Of a stretch of DNA of 5,550 nucleotides, positions 1 to 5,550 are shown in pieces. The stretch lies in the NCBI GenBank assembly GCA_017395885.1, contig JAFQNM010000168.1:1-5550 (forward strand), given 5' to 3'. The DNA is from Clostridia bacterium. Its GTDB lineage: Bacteria > Bacillota > Clostridia > Oscillospirales > CAG-272. The translations under genes and the position numbers were made by a program. Position 1 is the first letter of the stretch. Every line of letters starts with the position of its first letter. The notes beneath the pieces were generated by a model, which did no database searches, was not told the DNA's origin, and saw only the letters and a program-made list of their open reading frames with translations.

Positions 1-32
1 GATTGTGTTTTTTCGACTGGCAGGTCGTTTCT

Positions 33-41
33 ATTTTACCA
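33..41 (-). promoter_or_regulatory. possible leftward extended -10 promoter
   Basis: Read on the minus strand the sequence is TGGTAAAAT, which has the TG-N element of an extended -10 followed by TAAAAT (five of six matches to TATAAT). No convincing -35 lies 16-18 bases upstream. If real it would drive a leftward gene that starts beyond the window edge. It conflicts with the idea that bases 2-70 are the tail of a rightward gene, so only one of the two readings can be right. Confidence 0.25.
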
Positions 42-79
42 CAATCGGAGGATTTTTTCTCATCGGTTAACCTCTTTTC

Positions 80-104
80 AACCACGCGACTATCGCGTGG
101 TTTT
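80..104 (+). terminator. hairpin with short T-run, probable rightward terminator
   Basis: A perfect 10-bp stem (AACCACGCGA at 80-89 with TCGCGTGGTT at 93-102) closes a three-base loop CTA and runs into TTTT at 101-104. The T-run lies on the plus-strand side and the opposite side has no T-run on the minus strand. It therefore looks like the end of a rightward gene converging on the hexosaminidase, most of which would lie outside the window. The T-run is short, so another hairpin role is possible. Confidence 0.4.
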
Positions 105-115
105 CGGTTTACAAT

Positions 116-143
116 AAAAAAGGCTGCCAAGGCAGCCTTTTTT
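116..143 (-). terminator. intrinsic terminator of the hexosaminidase gene (bidirectional)
   Basis: The stem GGCTGCC (122-128) pairs with GGCAGCC (131-137), and six A on one side and six T on the other extend the pairing. The symmetric A/T tracts let it work in both directions. It begins about ten bases past the TGA of the leftward GH20 gene at 153, so it is that gene's terminator, and it could also block transcription arriving from the left. Confidence 0.85.
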
Positions 144-152
144 AATACGAGA

Positions 153-1982
153 TCAGGAATTTCTTGCGAAGCCTTCAGCAGCTCCTGCAGCCTCTGCGCT
201 TCTTTCCTCCATAACGCAGATATCACGCATAAACTTTGAAACAAGATCAAGCTGAGAAAGCTTACAGTCTCTGATCCATGCTTTTCTGTATTCGCGAAGC
301 CACTCTTCAACGTCCTGAAGGATAGCGTTTCCGTCCTGATAATCAGGATGATTCTTAAGTCTCAGATGAACACGGTTCATTATCTGGATAGCACGGCAGG
401 AGAGGATAAGGTCAATATATCTGATATCCTCTGTGGAGATGCTCTTCAGAGTTTCGATAACCTCATCAAGCTTTGCGATATGGGCGATCGCCTTATCTGT
501 ATCGCATTCAAGCTCAGTCTTTCTGCCCTCAACGGTGTTTGCGCTGTACCAGTACATAAAGAGCATCCAGTCGCAGGTGCGCTCACAGCGGCCCATTGTA
601 CGGATAATATCGATAACGTTCACATCATCGGAGTCGTAAAGGAGAGAGCTTGCAGCCTTTTCAAAGTCGGGAGAGAGCTGACCGTCGGCATTCCAGCCCT
701 TCTCAGCGCCGATAACCATACCGTAAAGGTTGCAGTTCCAGGGTGCGATATGGCCGAAGTCGCCCCAGTTTGTATTGAGGATACCGAGTGCGCCGTGCTT
801 TGCGCCGTAATCAACGAGTCTTGTGATGTTGCCCTCGCAGCGGTCGATCTCCTCGATAAAGCGGTTCCAGCTGGAGGTGCCGGGGCAAACGATCTGCTTC
901 ATGCCGGCCTTTGCCAGAGTTTCAACCTTTGTTTCATCGGGGTTCTTCTCATATGTCCAGTTGAGCATGATGGTATCCTCGGGAATCTCGGAGAGCTTCT
1001 CGGGATGGTTGAGGGCGATATCACCCCACATCATAACGGTCTTGCCGCGGCTCTTAACGTGGTCGATGATCTTTTTGAGGAACTTGAAGTACTCCTCGCC
1101 CTCATCCTTGCCCTTGTTTCTGCCCTGGCAAAGGTCGAAGGTCTCATCGCAGCAGATATTGAACTTATTGGAACGGAAGAGAGGAATGAACTGGTCGATC
1201 ATGCTTCCTACGACCTTGATAGACTCATCGTTGGAAACGTCGATAGTGTGGTGAGCCATCTTTTCCATCCAGTATACCTGCCAGGGATGCCAATCCTCAT
1301 ACTCGCAGAGGTGCTTCCAGCGGTCGCTCTGGAGGAGGTTATAAAGGTGGCCGAAGGTTGCAAGAGAGGGAACAAGCTCGATAAAGTTCTCGTAGCAGTA
1401 GTCATCAAGAGCGATGATCTCCTCAGCGGTGAGAACGTTCTGGGCTGTCATAATACCGTCGTACTCAACGAACTCGTACGCATCCTCAACGTAAAGCTGA
1501 AGAGCGTTGATCTTGTAGTAGGAAAGATCGTCTACGATTCTGTAAAGGAGTGAGAGATTGGGAACACGTCCGCGTGTTACGTCGTGATAGAAGCCGCGCT
1601 CTGTGAAATCGGGCTCATCCTCTATATGGCAATAGGGAAGGCTATCGCCGTATTCGTGTATGATCTGGCGGAGAGTCTGCAGAGCGTAGTATGCGCCTGC
1701 CGCACCCTTACCGTTAACACAAATGCCGCACTCGCCGCAAATATCAAGGGTATAGCCCTCGCCCTCTGCGCCATGCTCGATGTGAAGGGCAAGGCCCTCA
1801 GCGTCTGCACAGGTAAGCTTTACAGAAACGCCCGTAAGCTCCTCGATCTCGTACTTGACCTTGGCTGCAAACTTAGCAATTCTCTGATCGCTTCCGAGAG
1901 CAACGGAGATCTCGGCAACATTGGCAAGAGAAAGAAAGCCTTCTTTTTCTTCTACAAGTCTGGGGGTAGGAATTATCTTCAT
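153..1982 (-). CDS. GH20 beta-N-acetylhexosaminidase, cytoplasmic, GcnA-like
   Basis: A 609-residue family 20 glycoside hydrolase that would remove terminal beta-linked GlcNAc or GalNAc by the family's substrate-assisted mechanism. Residues about 1-125 look like the GH20b domain and about 126-430 like the catalytic barrel. Visible motifs are RGFYHDVTRGR at 129-139 (R129 is the likely substrate-binding arginine), the catalytic Asp-Glu pair D279-E280 inside NICCDE, and tryptophans W319 (MMWGD), W342 (NWTYE) and W406 (NWGD) that would form the subsite -1 pocket. Residues about 440-609 are rich in predicted helix and match the extra C-terminal helical domain known in streptococcal GcnA, whose length is similar. 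There is no signal peptide and there are 19 cysteines, so a cytoplasmic site is inferred. The start at 1982 is chosen because AGAGG and AAGG sit 10 and 5 bases upstream. The frame stays open to 2057, but that stretch lies in the promoter and upstream hairpin. Exact substrate is unknown. Confidence 0.9.
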   Translation of the reverse strand: MKIIPTPRLVEEKEGFLSLANVAEISVALGSDQRIAKFAAKVKYEIEELTGVSVKLTCADAEGLALHIEHGAEGEGYTLDICGECGICVNGKGAAGAYYALQTLRQIIHEYGDSLPYCHIEDEPDFTERGFYHDVTRGRVPNLSLLYRIVDDLSYYKINALQLYVEDAYEFVEYDGIMTAQNVLTAEEIIALDDYCYENFIELVPSLATFGHLYNLLQSDRWKHLCEYEDWHPWQVYWMEKMAHHTIDVSNDESIKVVGSMIDQFIPLFRSNKFNICCDETFDLCQGRNKGKDEGEEYFKFLKKIIDHVKSRGKTVMMWGDIALNHPEKLSEIPEDTIMLNWTYEKNPDETKVETLAKAGMKQIVCPGTSSWNRFIEEIDRCEGNITRLVDYGAKHGALGILNTNWGDFGHIAPWNCNLYGMVIGAEKGWNADGQLSPDFEKAASSLLYDSDDVNVIDIIRTMGRCERTCDWMLFMYWYSANTVEGRKTELECDTDKAIAHIAKLDEVIETLKSISTEDIRYIDLILSCRAIQIMNRVHLRLKNHPDYQDGNAILQDVEEWLREYRKAWIRDCKLSQLDLVSKFMRDICVMEERSAEAAGAAEGFARNS

Positions 1983-1987
1983 ATGTA

Positions 1988-1997
1988 CCTTACCTCT
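1988..1997 (-). promoter_or_regulatory. ribosome binding site deciding the GH20 start
   Basis: The minus strand reads AGAGGTAAGG, giving two overlapping Shine-Dalgarno cores at 10 and 5 bases from the ATG at 1982. In-frame ATGs further upstream (2021 and 2057) have no comparable site and lie at or upstream of the expected transcript start. Confidence 0.75.
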
Positions 1998-2028
1998 TTC
2001 ATAATTTTGAGAAATACTCATTATTATA

Positions 2029-2057
2029 ATTATATAATATCCCCGAGACCTTTTCAA
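2029..2057 (-). promoter_or_regulatory. sigma-A type promoter of the GH20 gene
   Basis: On the minus strand TTGAAA (2057-2052) is followed after exactly 17 bases by a perfect TATAAT (2034-2029). A transcript would begin near 2022 and give a leader of about 40 bases before the ATG at 1982. The -35 lies in the loop, and most of the spacer in one arm, of the hairpin at 2039-2070. The promoter and the terminator of the gene upstream therefore share the same bases. Confidence 0.7.
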
Positions 2058-2070
2058 TAGTCTCGGGGAT
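2039..2070 (-). terminator. hairpin terminator of the lipoprotein gene, overlapping a promoter
   Basis: A perfect 11-bp stem pairs 2039-2049 with 2060-2070 around a ten-base loop, with core CCCCGAGAC / GTCTCGGGG. It starts 14 bases past the TAA of the leftward lipoprotein gene. On the minus strand the stem is followed by an A+T tract (ATTATATAATTAT) rather than a pure T-run, and the richer T-run is on the plus-strand side. Position favours a terminator for the lipoprotein gene, possibly leaky. Confidence 0.6.
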
Positions 2071-2084
2071 TTTTAAATCATTTT

Positions 2085-3563
2085 TTACTGAGCCTGTGCG
2101 GCAGCTGATGTATCTTCTGTTGCTGCTCCCGTATCTGTTACGGAGGGCTCTACCACTCTCACCTCAACCACGTTGTAGATAAAATCTGCAGCATACTGAG
2201 TAGTATAGGTGTCGATTATGGTTTCCATATCGGCATCGTATGCCTTTCCTCTGAGAGACTCCTTAACGTCGGTGAGCCAGGAGGGCTCTCCGTCAGCCAT
2301 AACGTAAAGCAGGTATGCTCCGCCCTCTGTTTCAAGAACGGTGCAGTCGCCCTCTGCTCTGCCCTCGGCAAATACCCATTCATCTACCTGATCGTTGAAC
2401 TGATGGCGGGCAACGTTCTCCGCCTTGCCGCCGGAATACTCATCGCAAAGCTCTTCAAAGCGCTCTGCCGTGGGGTTCTCCTGCCAGTTCTTGTAAATGG
2501 TATTAGCCTTTGTTACGCCGCTTGTTCCCTGAGAATCGGCAAAAACCATATACATAACGTTTTTGAGAGGAACGTCATCTCTGTAAACCACCTCGCTCAC
2601 AGCGCCGGGGCCGGATGCAGGCAGGATCATGGCAACGGTGATGTTTCCCGTGCTCTCGGTCTTTGTATAGATATCGTATGCCTTTCTCGCTTCGTCTACG
2701 ACCCACTGAGAGAACTCGCTGTTGGGGTCATAATCGGCTCTGAAGTACTGCTTTTTCTTGACCTGCTGTTCAATTGTATCGGAGAAGCGGTCATAATCAT
2801 CAAGGAAGTTTCTCTTGGTGATTATCGTTCTCATCGCACTGATAAAGGAATCCTTATCGGTGGTTGCGGTAAGGGCAGGGGCATCCTCAGGGAGAACGGT
2901 TACCTTGATATAGTCAAAGTGGACAAAGCTCTCGCGGCTTGCCTCATACTCTGCAAGGCACTCCTCCTCGGTGAAGGTATATCCCTCCATAAGCTTATTA
3001 TAGTACTTGTTTGCAAGAGCCCGAAGCTGTGTTGCCGATCTGACAACGTCTATTGTAACGCCCTTTCCGTAAGACTTTTCAAGGAAGGTGCCTATATCGG
3101 CTCCGTAGGAGGCTGCCGTTTCCTCAAGCTTTTTCACCTCAGCCTCAACCTTTTCAAGCTCAGCCTCATCAAGGGTCATGCTCTCGGCCTTTGCAGCATC
3201 GGCAAGGGCGATCATCTCTCTGAGCTGCTGGTATACCTGGATCGTCATATACTGCTGCCAGTTATACTCCTCGCTGTGCTTCTGCTCAGAAAGGCTCTTT
3301 GAAGGATCAAGGCCAATAAACTCAAGGCTCTCTCTGTTTGTTTCCAGATAATAACGGTAGTATACATTATAGAAATACACATACATATTCTCTGTTACCA
3401 CCGTGGTATCAGACCATACGGCAGGGGCAGAATCCAGATTCTCGGCACCTGCAATATCAAGAGTGCTGCCGCCGTCCTTGCCATCCTCTCCCTTTGAGCA
3501 GGAGAAAAGAGAAAATGCCATTATAAGAGCAATTATAAATGCTAAGATTCTTTTCGTTTTCAT
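2085..3563 (-). CDS. PrsA/SurA-like foldase lipoprotein with degenerate parvulin domains
   Basis: A 492-residue exported lipoprotein, likely on the outer face of the cytoplasmic membrane, where it would help exported proteins fold. The signal peptide has basic residues K2, K4 and R5, a hydrophobic core at 6-20 and a lipobox LFSC with the lipidated cysteine at 22, then a Gly/Asp/Lys linker. Residues about 55-215 form a helical N-domain with a charged helix at 131-152 and the motif SYGKGV at 164-169. Two parvulin-like units follow: about 216-312, ending ITVAMILPA, and about 333-422, with MYMVF at 337-341, FEELCDEYSGG at 369-379 and GGAYLLYV at 414-421. The positions that usually hold the two active-site histidines are Y338 and Y417, so isomerase activity is doubtful. 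The last 20 residues are low complexity (Thr, Ala, Gln). It is a clear paralogue of the gene upstream at 3626-5191. Start: AAAGGA six bases before the ATG. Family assignment is by eye. Confidence 0.75.
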   Translation of the reverse strand: MKTKRILAFIIALIMAFSLFSCSKGEDGKDGGSTLDIAGAENLDSAPAVWSDTTVVTENMYVYFYNVYYRYYLETNRESLEFIGLDPSKSLSEQKHSEEYNWQQYMTIQVYQQLREMIALADAAKAESMTLDEAELEKVEAEVKKLEETAASYGADIGTFLEKSYGKGVTIDVVRSATQLRALANKYYNKLMEGYTFTEEECLAEYEASRESFVHFDYIKVTVLPEDAPALTATTDKDSFISAMRTIITKRNFLDDYDRFSDTIEQQVKKKQYFRADYDPNSEFSQWVVDEARKAYDIYTKTESTGNITVAMILPASGPGAVSEVVYRDDVPLKNVMYMVFADSQGTSGVTKANTIYKNWQENPTAERFEELCDEYSGGKAENVARHQFNDQVDEWVFAEGRAEGDCTVLETEGGAYLLYVMADGEPSWLTDVKESLRGKAYDADMETIIDTYTTQYAADFIYNVVEVRVVEPSVTDTGAATEDTSAAAQAQ

Positions 3564-3569
3564 GCTTTT

Positions 3570-3590
3570 TCCTTTGATCTTAAAATCAAA
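3570..3590 (-). promoter_or_regulatory. Shine-Dalgarno site overlapping a small A+T hairpin
   Basis: The Shine-Dalgarno AAAGGA (3575-3570) lies six bases before the lipoprotein ATG. Three of its bases form the end of a 6-bp stem pairing TTTGAT (3573-3578) with ATCAAA (3585-3590). The stem is weak (five A-T pairs and one G-C pair), so it may affect ribosome access only slightly. No good promoter was seen in the 62-base gap, which suggests the gene is read mainly by readthrough from the gene upstream. Confidence 0.4.
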
Positions 3591-3615
3591 GAGGCTGTGT
3601 TGCCACAGCCCCTTT
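3591..3615 (-). terminator. hairpin between the two foldase genes, possible partial terminator
   Basis: GGCTGTG (3593-3599) pairs with CACAGCC (3604-3610) around the loop TTGC. It begins 11-16 bases past the TGA of the 521-residue foldase gene. On the minus strand a strong A tract precedes it and a broken T tract (CTCTTTGATTTT) follows, so termination is probably incomplete. It would lower, not abolish, expression of the lipoprotein gene relative to its paralogue. Confidence 0.55.
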
Positions 3616-3625
3616 TTGTTTTTTA

Positions 3626-5191
3626 TCAGCCGGCAACCTGAATGTCGGGAACAAGGTCAAGACCCTTCTTTACGGTCTTAACTGTGAACTGAGCCTCAAG
3701 TGCTGAATATTCCTCTGTATACTTGTCGTTTCTAAGGGCATTATTTGCCTGATACTGCCACTTGATCTCGTTATCGCCTACGTAGTATACAAGGTAGCTT
3801 CCCTTATCGGGAACCTCAATAACTGCACAGTCGCCCTCTTTTCTTGCGCTGTCATAGAGCCATGCATCGCCTTCATCGCCAATTTGGCCCTTATCTGCAC
3901 CCTCTACAAGACCGCCCTCGTAGCCGGTGTTGCCATACTCATCTGCCATCTTTGCAAAGTTCTCTGCTGTGGGATCATCCTGGAAGGTGAGAAGAGCTGC
4001 ATCTGCCGCTTCCTTTGCATCTGCTGCGCTATCCTTGAAGGAGGATGTGAGGAAGGGGATATAGCGGAAGTTCTTGAGGTGGTATGTATCGCGGTAGAGG
4101 CAATCGTCCTCAAGGTCGGTGCCTGCTGCGGGAAGGATCATTGCAACTGTGAAGGAGTAGCCGTCCTCACTCTTGATGACCTTCGTTGTGTTTGCTACGG
4201 TTGCTGCATCAAAGAGCCACTTGTTGAGATCGGTTGTCTGAGAATTCTGTGCGCCTGTTGTCTTGCAGTCCTCAACAAGCTCCTCAATATCAACCTTATC
4301 CTCCTTGAGCTGATCCTCTGTCTTATCCTTGTAGAGGTCGTTTCTGAGGTAGCCCTCAACGTATGTAAGGAACTGCTCCTCGGTTACTGTTGCGCCGAGA
4401 GCGATAGCAAGCTGCTCAAGACGAGCCGCCTCTTCCTTATCGCGAGCCTCTGCTGCTGCCTTCTCGTCATCTGTTGCGTTGGCATCAACAGTTTCCTTTG
4501 TTACCTTGAAGGTATAGGAGAGATAGTCTACCTTGTTGAAGGAATCCTTGTTCTCGCCGTAGTACTTGTCCCAATCTGCCTCGGTGAAGGTATAGGATTC
4601 CATAAGATGCTCGTAGTAGTGGTTAGCAAGCTCTGAAAGCTCAAAGCACTGGCGGAAAACCTTTTCGTTAACGCCCTTGCCGAAGCTTGCCTCAAGATAC
4701 TGGTCGAGAGTTGCACCGTACATAGCAGCCACCTGCTCATAGCTCTTGAGAGTTTCATCTGCGGAGTGGTCATGACCCTCAACGTTCTCTACCTTGAAGC
4801 CTGCAGCCTTTGCAGCCTCGCAAAGCACGAGAACCTGACGAGCGCTGTTCTTGGTCTCGGTCATAATGAAATCATACCATGTGCTTGTGCCGTTGGTGAG
4901 GGCACAGGGCTGAGATGCCAGAGGCTTCGAAGTATCAAGCTTATAATAGGTTGAGTAGCTCTCGGCGTTGCCCTGATAGGTTTGGTTGAAGAAATAGCTC
5001 ATCATAGCAGCAGAGATCTCATAGTTTTCGCTCTTCATAGCGATCTGGTTTCTCTGGATCATGCCGCTGTCTGCAATAGAGAATGCGGCAACGATACCGC
5101 CCACGATAATAACGACAAGAGCAATAGCGATGATAGCAAGAGCCTTCTTGCCACCCTTACCGCTCTTTACGTTGGTAATTCTTTTGCTCAT
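3626..5191 (-). CDS. membrane-anchored PrsA/SurA-like foldase with degenerate parvulin domains
   Basis: A 521-residue protein with a short basic cytoplasmic tail (1-16), one hydrophobic helix at about 17-37 with no lipobox cysteine, and a large extracellular part, so it is read as a signal-anchored protein. Residues about 54-215 form a helical N-domain (SFGKGV at 169-174, ELANHYYEHLMESYTFTE at 187-204). A first parvulin-like unit spans about 221-353 (VDYLSYTF to TVAMILPA), with an Ala/Glu/Lys-rich helix near 242-262. A second spans about 371-471, with RYIPF at 376-380, FAKMADEYG at 412-420, GGLVEG at 426-431 and GSYLVYYV at 464-471. The usual histidine positions are Y377 and Y466. The protein aligns along its length with the lipoprotein downstream. 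By family it would bind unfolded exported proteins. Enzymatic activity is doubtful. The start at 5191 is chosen because AAAGGCGG lies ten bases upstream. An ATG at 5212 and a TTG at 5233 are in frame but lack a ribosome site and would only lengthen the cytoplasmic tail. Confidence 0.75.
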   Translation of the reverse strand: MSKRITNVKSGKGGKKALAIIAIALVVIIVGGIVAAFSIADSGMIQRNQIAMKSENYEISAAMMSYFFNQTYQGNAESYSTYYKLDTSKPLASQPCALTNGTSTWYDFIMTETKNSARQVLVLCEAAKAAGFKVENVEGHDHSADETLKSYEQVAAMYGATLDQYLEASFGKGVNEKVFRQCFELSELANHYYEHLMESYTFTEADWDKYYGENKDSFNKVDYLSYTFKVTKETVDANATDDEKAAAEARDKEEAARLEQLAIALGATVTEEQFLTYVEGYLRNDLYKDKTEDQLKEDKVDIEELVEDCKTTGAQNSQTTDLNKWLFDAATVANTTKVIKSEDGYSFTVAMILPAAGTDLEDDCLYRDTYHLKNFRYIPFLTSSFKDSAADAKEAADAALLTFQDDPTAENFAKMADEYGNTGYEGGLVEGADKGQIGDEGDAWLYDSARKEGDCAVIEVPDKGSYLVYYVGDNEIKWQYQANNALRNDKYTEEYSALEAQFTVKTVKKGLDLVPDIQVAG

Positions 5192-5201
5192 TTGAAATGA
5201 A

Positions 5202-5209
5202 CCGCCTTT
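5202..5209 (-). promoter_or_regulatory. ribosome binding site deciding the 521-residue foldase start
   Basis: The minus strand reads AAAGGCGG, one mismatch from AAAGGAGG, ten bases before the ATG at 5191. It selects this start over the ATG at 5212, which has only A+T sequence upstream. Confidence 0.6.
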
Positions 5210-5261
5210 CATTATTTGAAAAAAATAATTCAAATTAATCGTGAAAATACACGTACGAAGT

Positions 5262-5270
5262 ATTATAACA
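5262..5270 (-). promoter_or_regulatory. extended -10 promoter of the foldase genes
   Basis: On the minus strand the sequence is TGTTATAAT, a perfect TATAAT with a TG-N extension. A transcript would start near 5255, leaving a leader of about 64 bases. The best -35 candidate at 17 bases upstream (TGGAAT) matches the consensus poorly, which fits an extended -10 type. The leader holds an A+T inverted repeat (5214-5220 with 5229-5235) of unknown meaning. Confidence 0.6.
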
Positions 5271-5402
5271 CATTTCTTTCAGAAATTCCACTATAACTTA
5301 ATATTTTATGTAAAAAATAATTAAATAAATTTGTAAAAAACTCATAAAAGAGAGGAAAATAAACCAAAAATTTAAAAAGGTGCAATAATTTTAAATATTG
5401 AC

Positions 5403-5431
5403 TTGACAAGCGCAAATAATTATGGTAATAT
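5403..5431 (+). promoter_or_regulatory. promoter of the tRNA-Arg gene
   Basis: A perfect TTGACA at 5403-5408 is followed after 17 bases by TAATAT at 5426-5431 (four of six matches to TATAAT). The start point would be near 5438, about 15 bases before the mature tRNA. That short leader contains GCTCT (5438-5442) and AGAGC (5446-5450), a small hairpin touching the tRNA 5' end. Confidence 0.7.
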
Positions 5432-5452
5432 ATTAGAGCTCTAAAAGAGCGT

Positions 5453-5528
5453 GCGCCCTTAGCTCAGCGGATAGAGTGCCCGGCTACGAACCGGTAGGTC
5501 GCAGGTTCGAATCCTGCAGGGCGCGCCA
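5453..5528 (+). tRNA. tRNA-Arg, anticodon ACG
   Basis: A full cloverleaf can be folded by hand. The 7-bp acceptor stem pairs 5453-5459 with 5518-5524, and the D stem is GCTC / GAGT. The anticodon loop CTACGAA (5484-5490) holds the anticodon ACG at 5486-5488, and the variable region is AGGTC. The T stem GCAGG / CCTGC encloses TTCGAAT. The discriminator base is G and CCA is encoded at 5526-5528. The anticodon, with A34 normally deaminated to inosine, reads arginine CGN codons, and A20 of the D loop, an arginine identity base in Escherichia coli, is present. One pair at the top of the anticodon stem (27-43) is C-T, a mismatch. The gene runs rightward, divergent from the foldase genes. Confidence 0.95.
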
Positions 5529-5550
5529 GAAAAGAACCCACATTTGTCTA

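Noticed and set aside
2..70. A possible C-terminal tail of a rightward gene ending at TAA 68-70
   Set aside because: Only 22 codons are visible, with no recognisable motif, and a leftward promoter-like element overlaps them. The support comes only from the hairpin that follows.
348..1553. A 401-codon open frame on the plus strand, opposite the GH20 gene
   Set aside because: It lies wholly antisense to a gene with clear GH20 catalytic motifs. Its protein has no recognisable domain and there is no ribosome site at its start. The open frame is a by-product of codon choice in the real gene.
1983..2057. N-terminal extension of the GH20 protein to an ATG at 2057
   Set aside because: The extra 25 residues would be encoded by the promoter and terminator hairpin and lie upstream of the expected transcript start. 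The ATG at 1982 has good ribosome sites and begins a typical GH20b domain.
2403..4636. Long plus-strand open frames opposite the two foldase genes (2403-3302 and 3884-4636)
   Set aside because: Their Leu, Cys and Val-rich proteins reflect the complement of Glu, Ala and Asp codons in the real genes. The minus-strand frames have signal sequences, ribosome sites and paralogous similarity, and these have none.
5192..5452. Search for a small gene, riboswitch or other RNA in the A+T-rich divergent region
   Set aside because: Only the two promoters, an A+T inverted repeat and the tRNA leader hairpin were seen. No conserved riboswitch core, T-box sequence or start codon with a ribosome site was found.

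Overview
The window fits a Gram-positive anaerobe of the Clostridia type (an Oscillospiraceae or Ruminococcaceae-like gut bacterium would suit). The evidence is A+T-rich intergenic DNA with sigma-A style promoters, purine-rich Shine-Dalgarno sites, a lipoprotein and a signal-anchored protein resembling PrsA-type foldases, and a GH20 hexosaminidase built like the streptococcal GcnA enzymes. This placement is inference from gene style, not from a phylogenetic marker.

Layout: all three protein genes lie on the minus strand, so they read from right to left. Between the rightmost gene and the tRNA is an A+T-rich divergent region. A tRNA-Arg(ACG) gene with its own promoter leaves it rightward at 5453-5528. 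A gene for a 521-residue membrane-anchored parvulin-like foldase (3626-5191) leaves it leftward from an extended -10 promoter. Behind a hairpin follows a paralogue, a 492-residue lipoprotein (2085-3563). A strong hairpin that also contains a promoter then separates these from a 609-residue cytoplasmic GH20 beta-N-acetylhexosaminidase (153-1982), which ends at a clean bidirectional terminator (116-143). The first 110 bases hold no supportable gene, only a second hairpin and a possible leftward promoter.

How it works together: the two foldase-like proteins look like a tandem duplication that diverged in membrane attachment, one by a transmembrane helix and one by a lipid. Both would act outside the cell on newly exported proteins. 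Each seems to carry two degenerate parvulin domains in tandem, in a SurA-like order, and both usual parvulin histidines of the second domain appear as tyrosines in both proteins. They may therefore be holdases or chaperones rather than active prolyl isomerases. The hexosaminidase has its own promoter and seems to be a separate unit that trims beta-linked GlcNAc or GalNAc from imported sugars. I see no functional link between it and the foldases beyond position.

No mobile element, CRISPR array, phage gene or obviously new system is visible. The most interesting material is the degenerate paralogous foldase pair and the promoter laid over a terminator.
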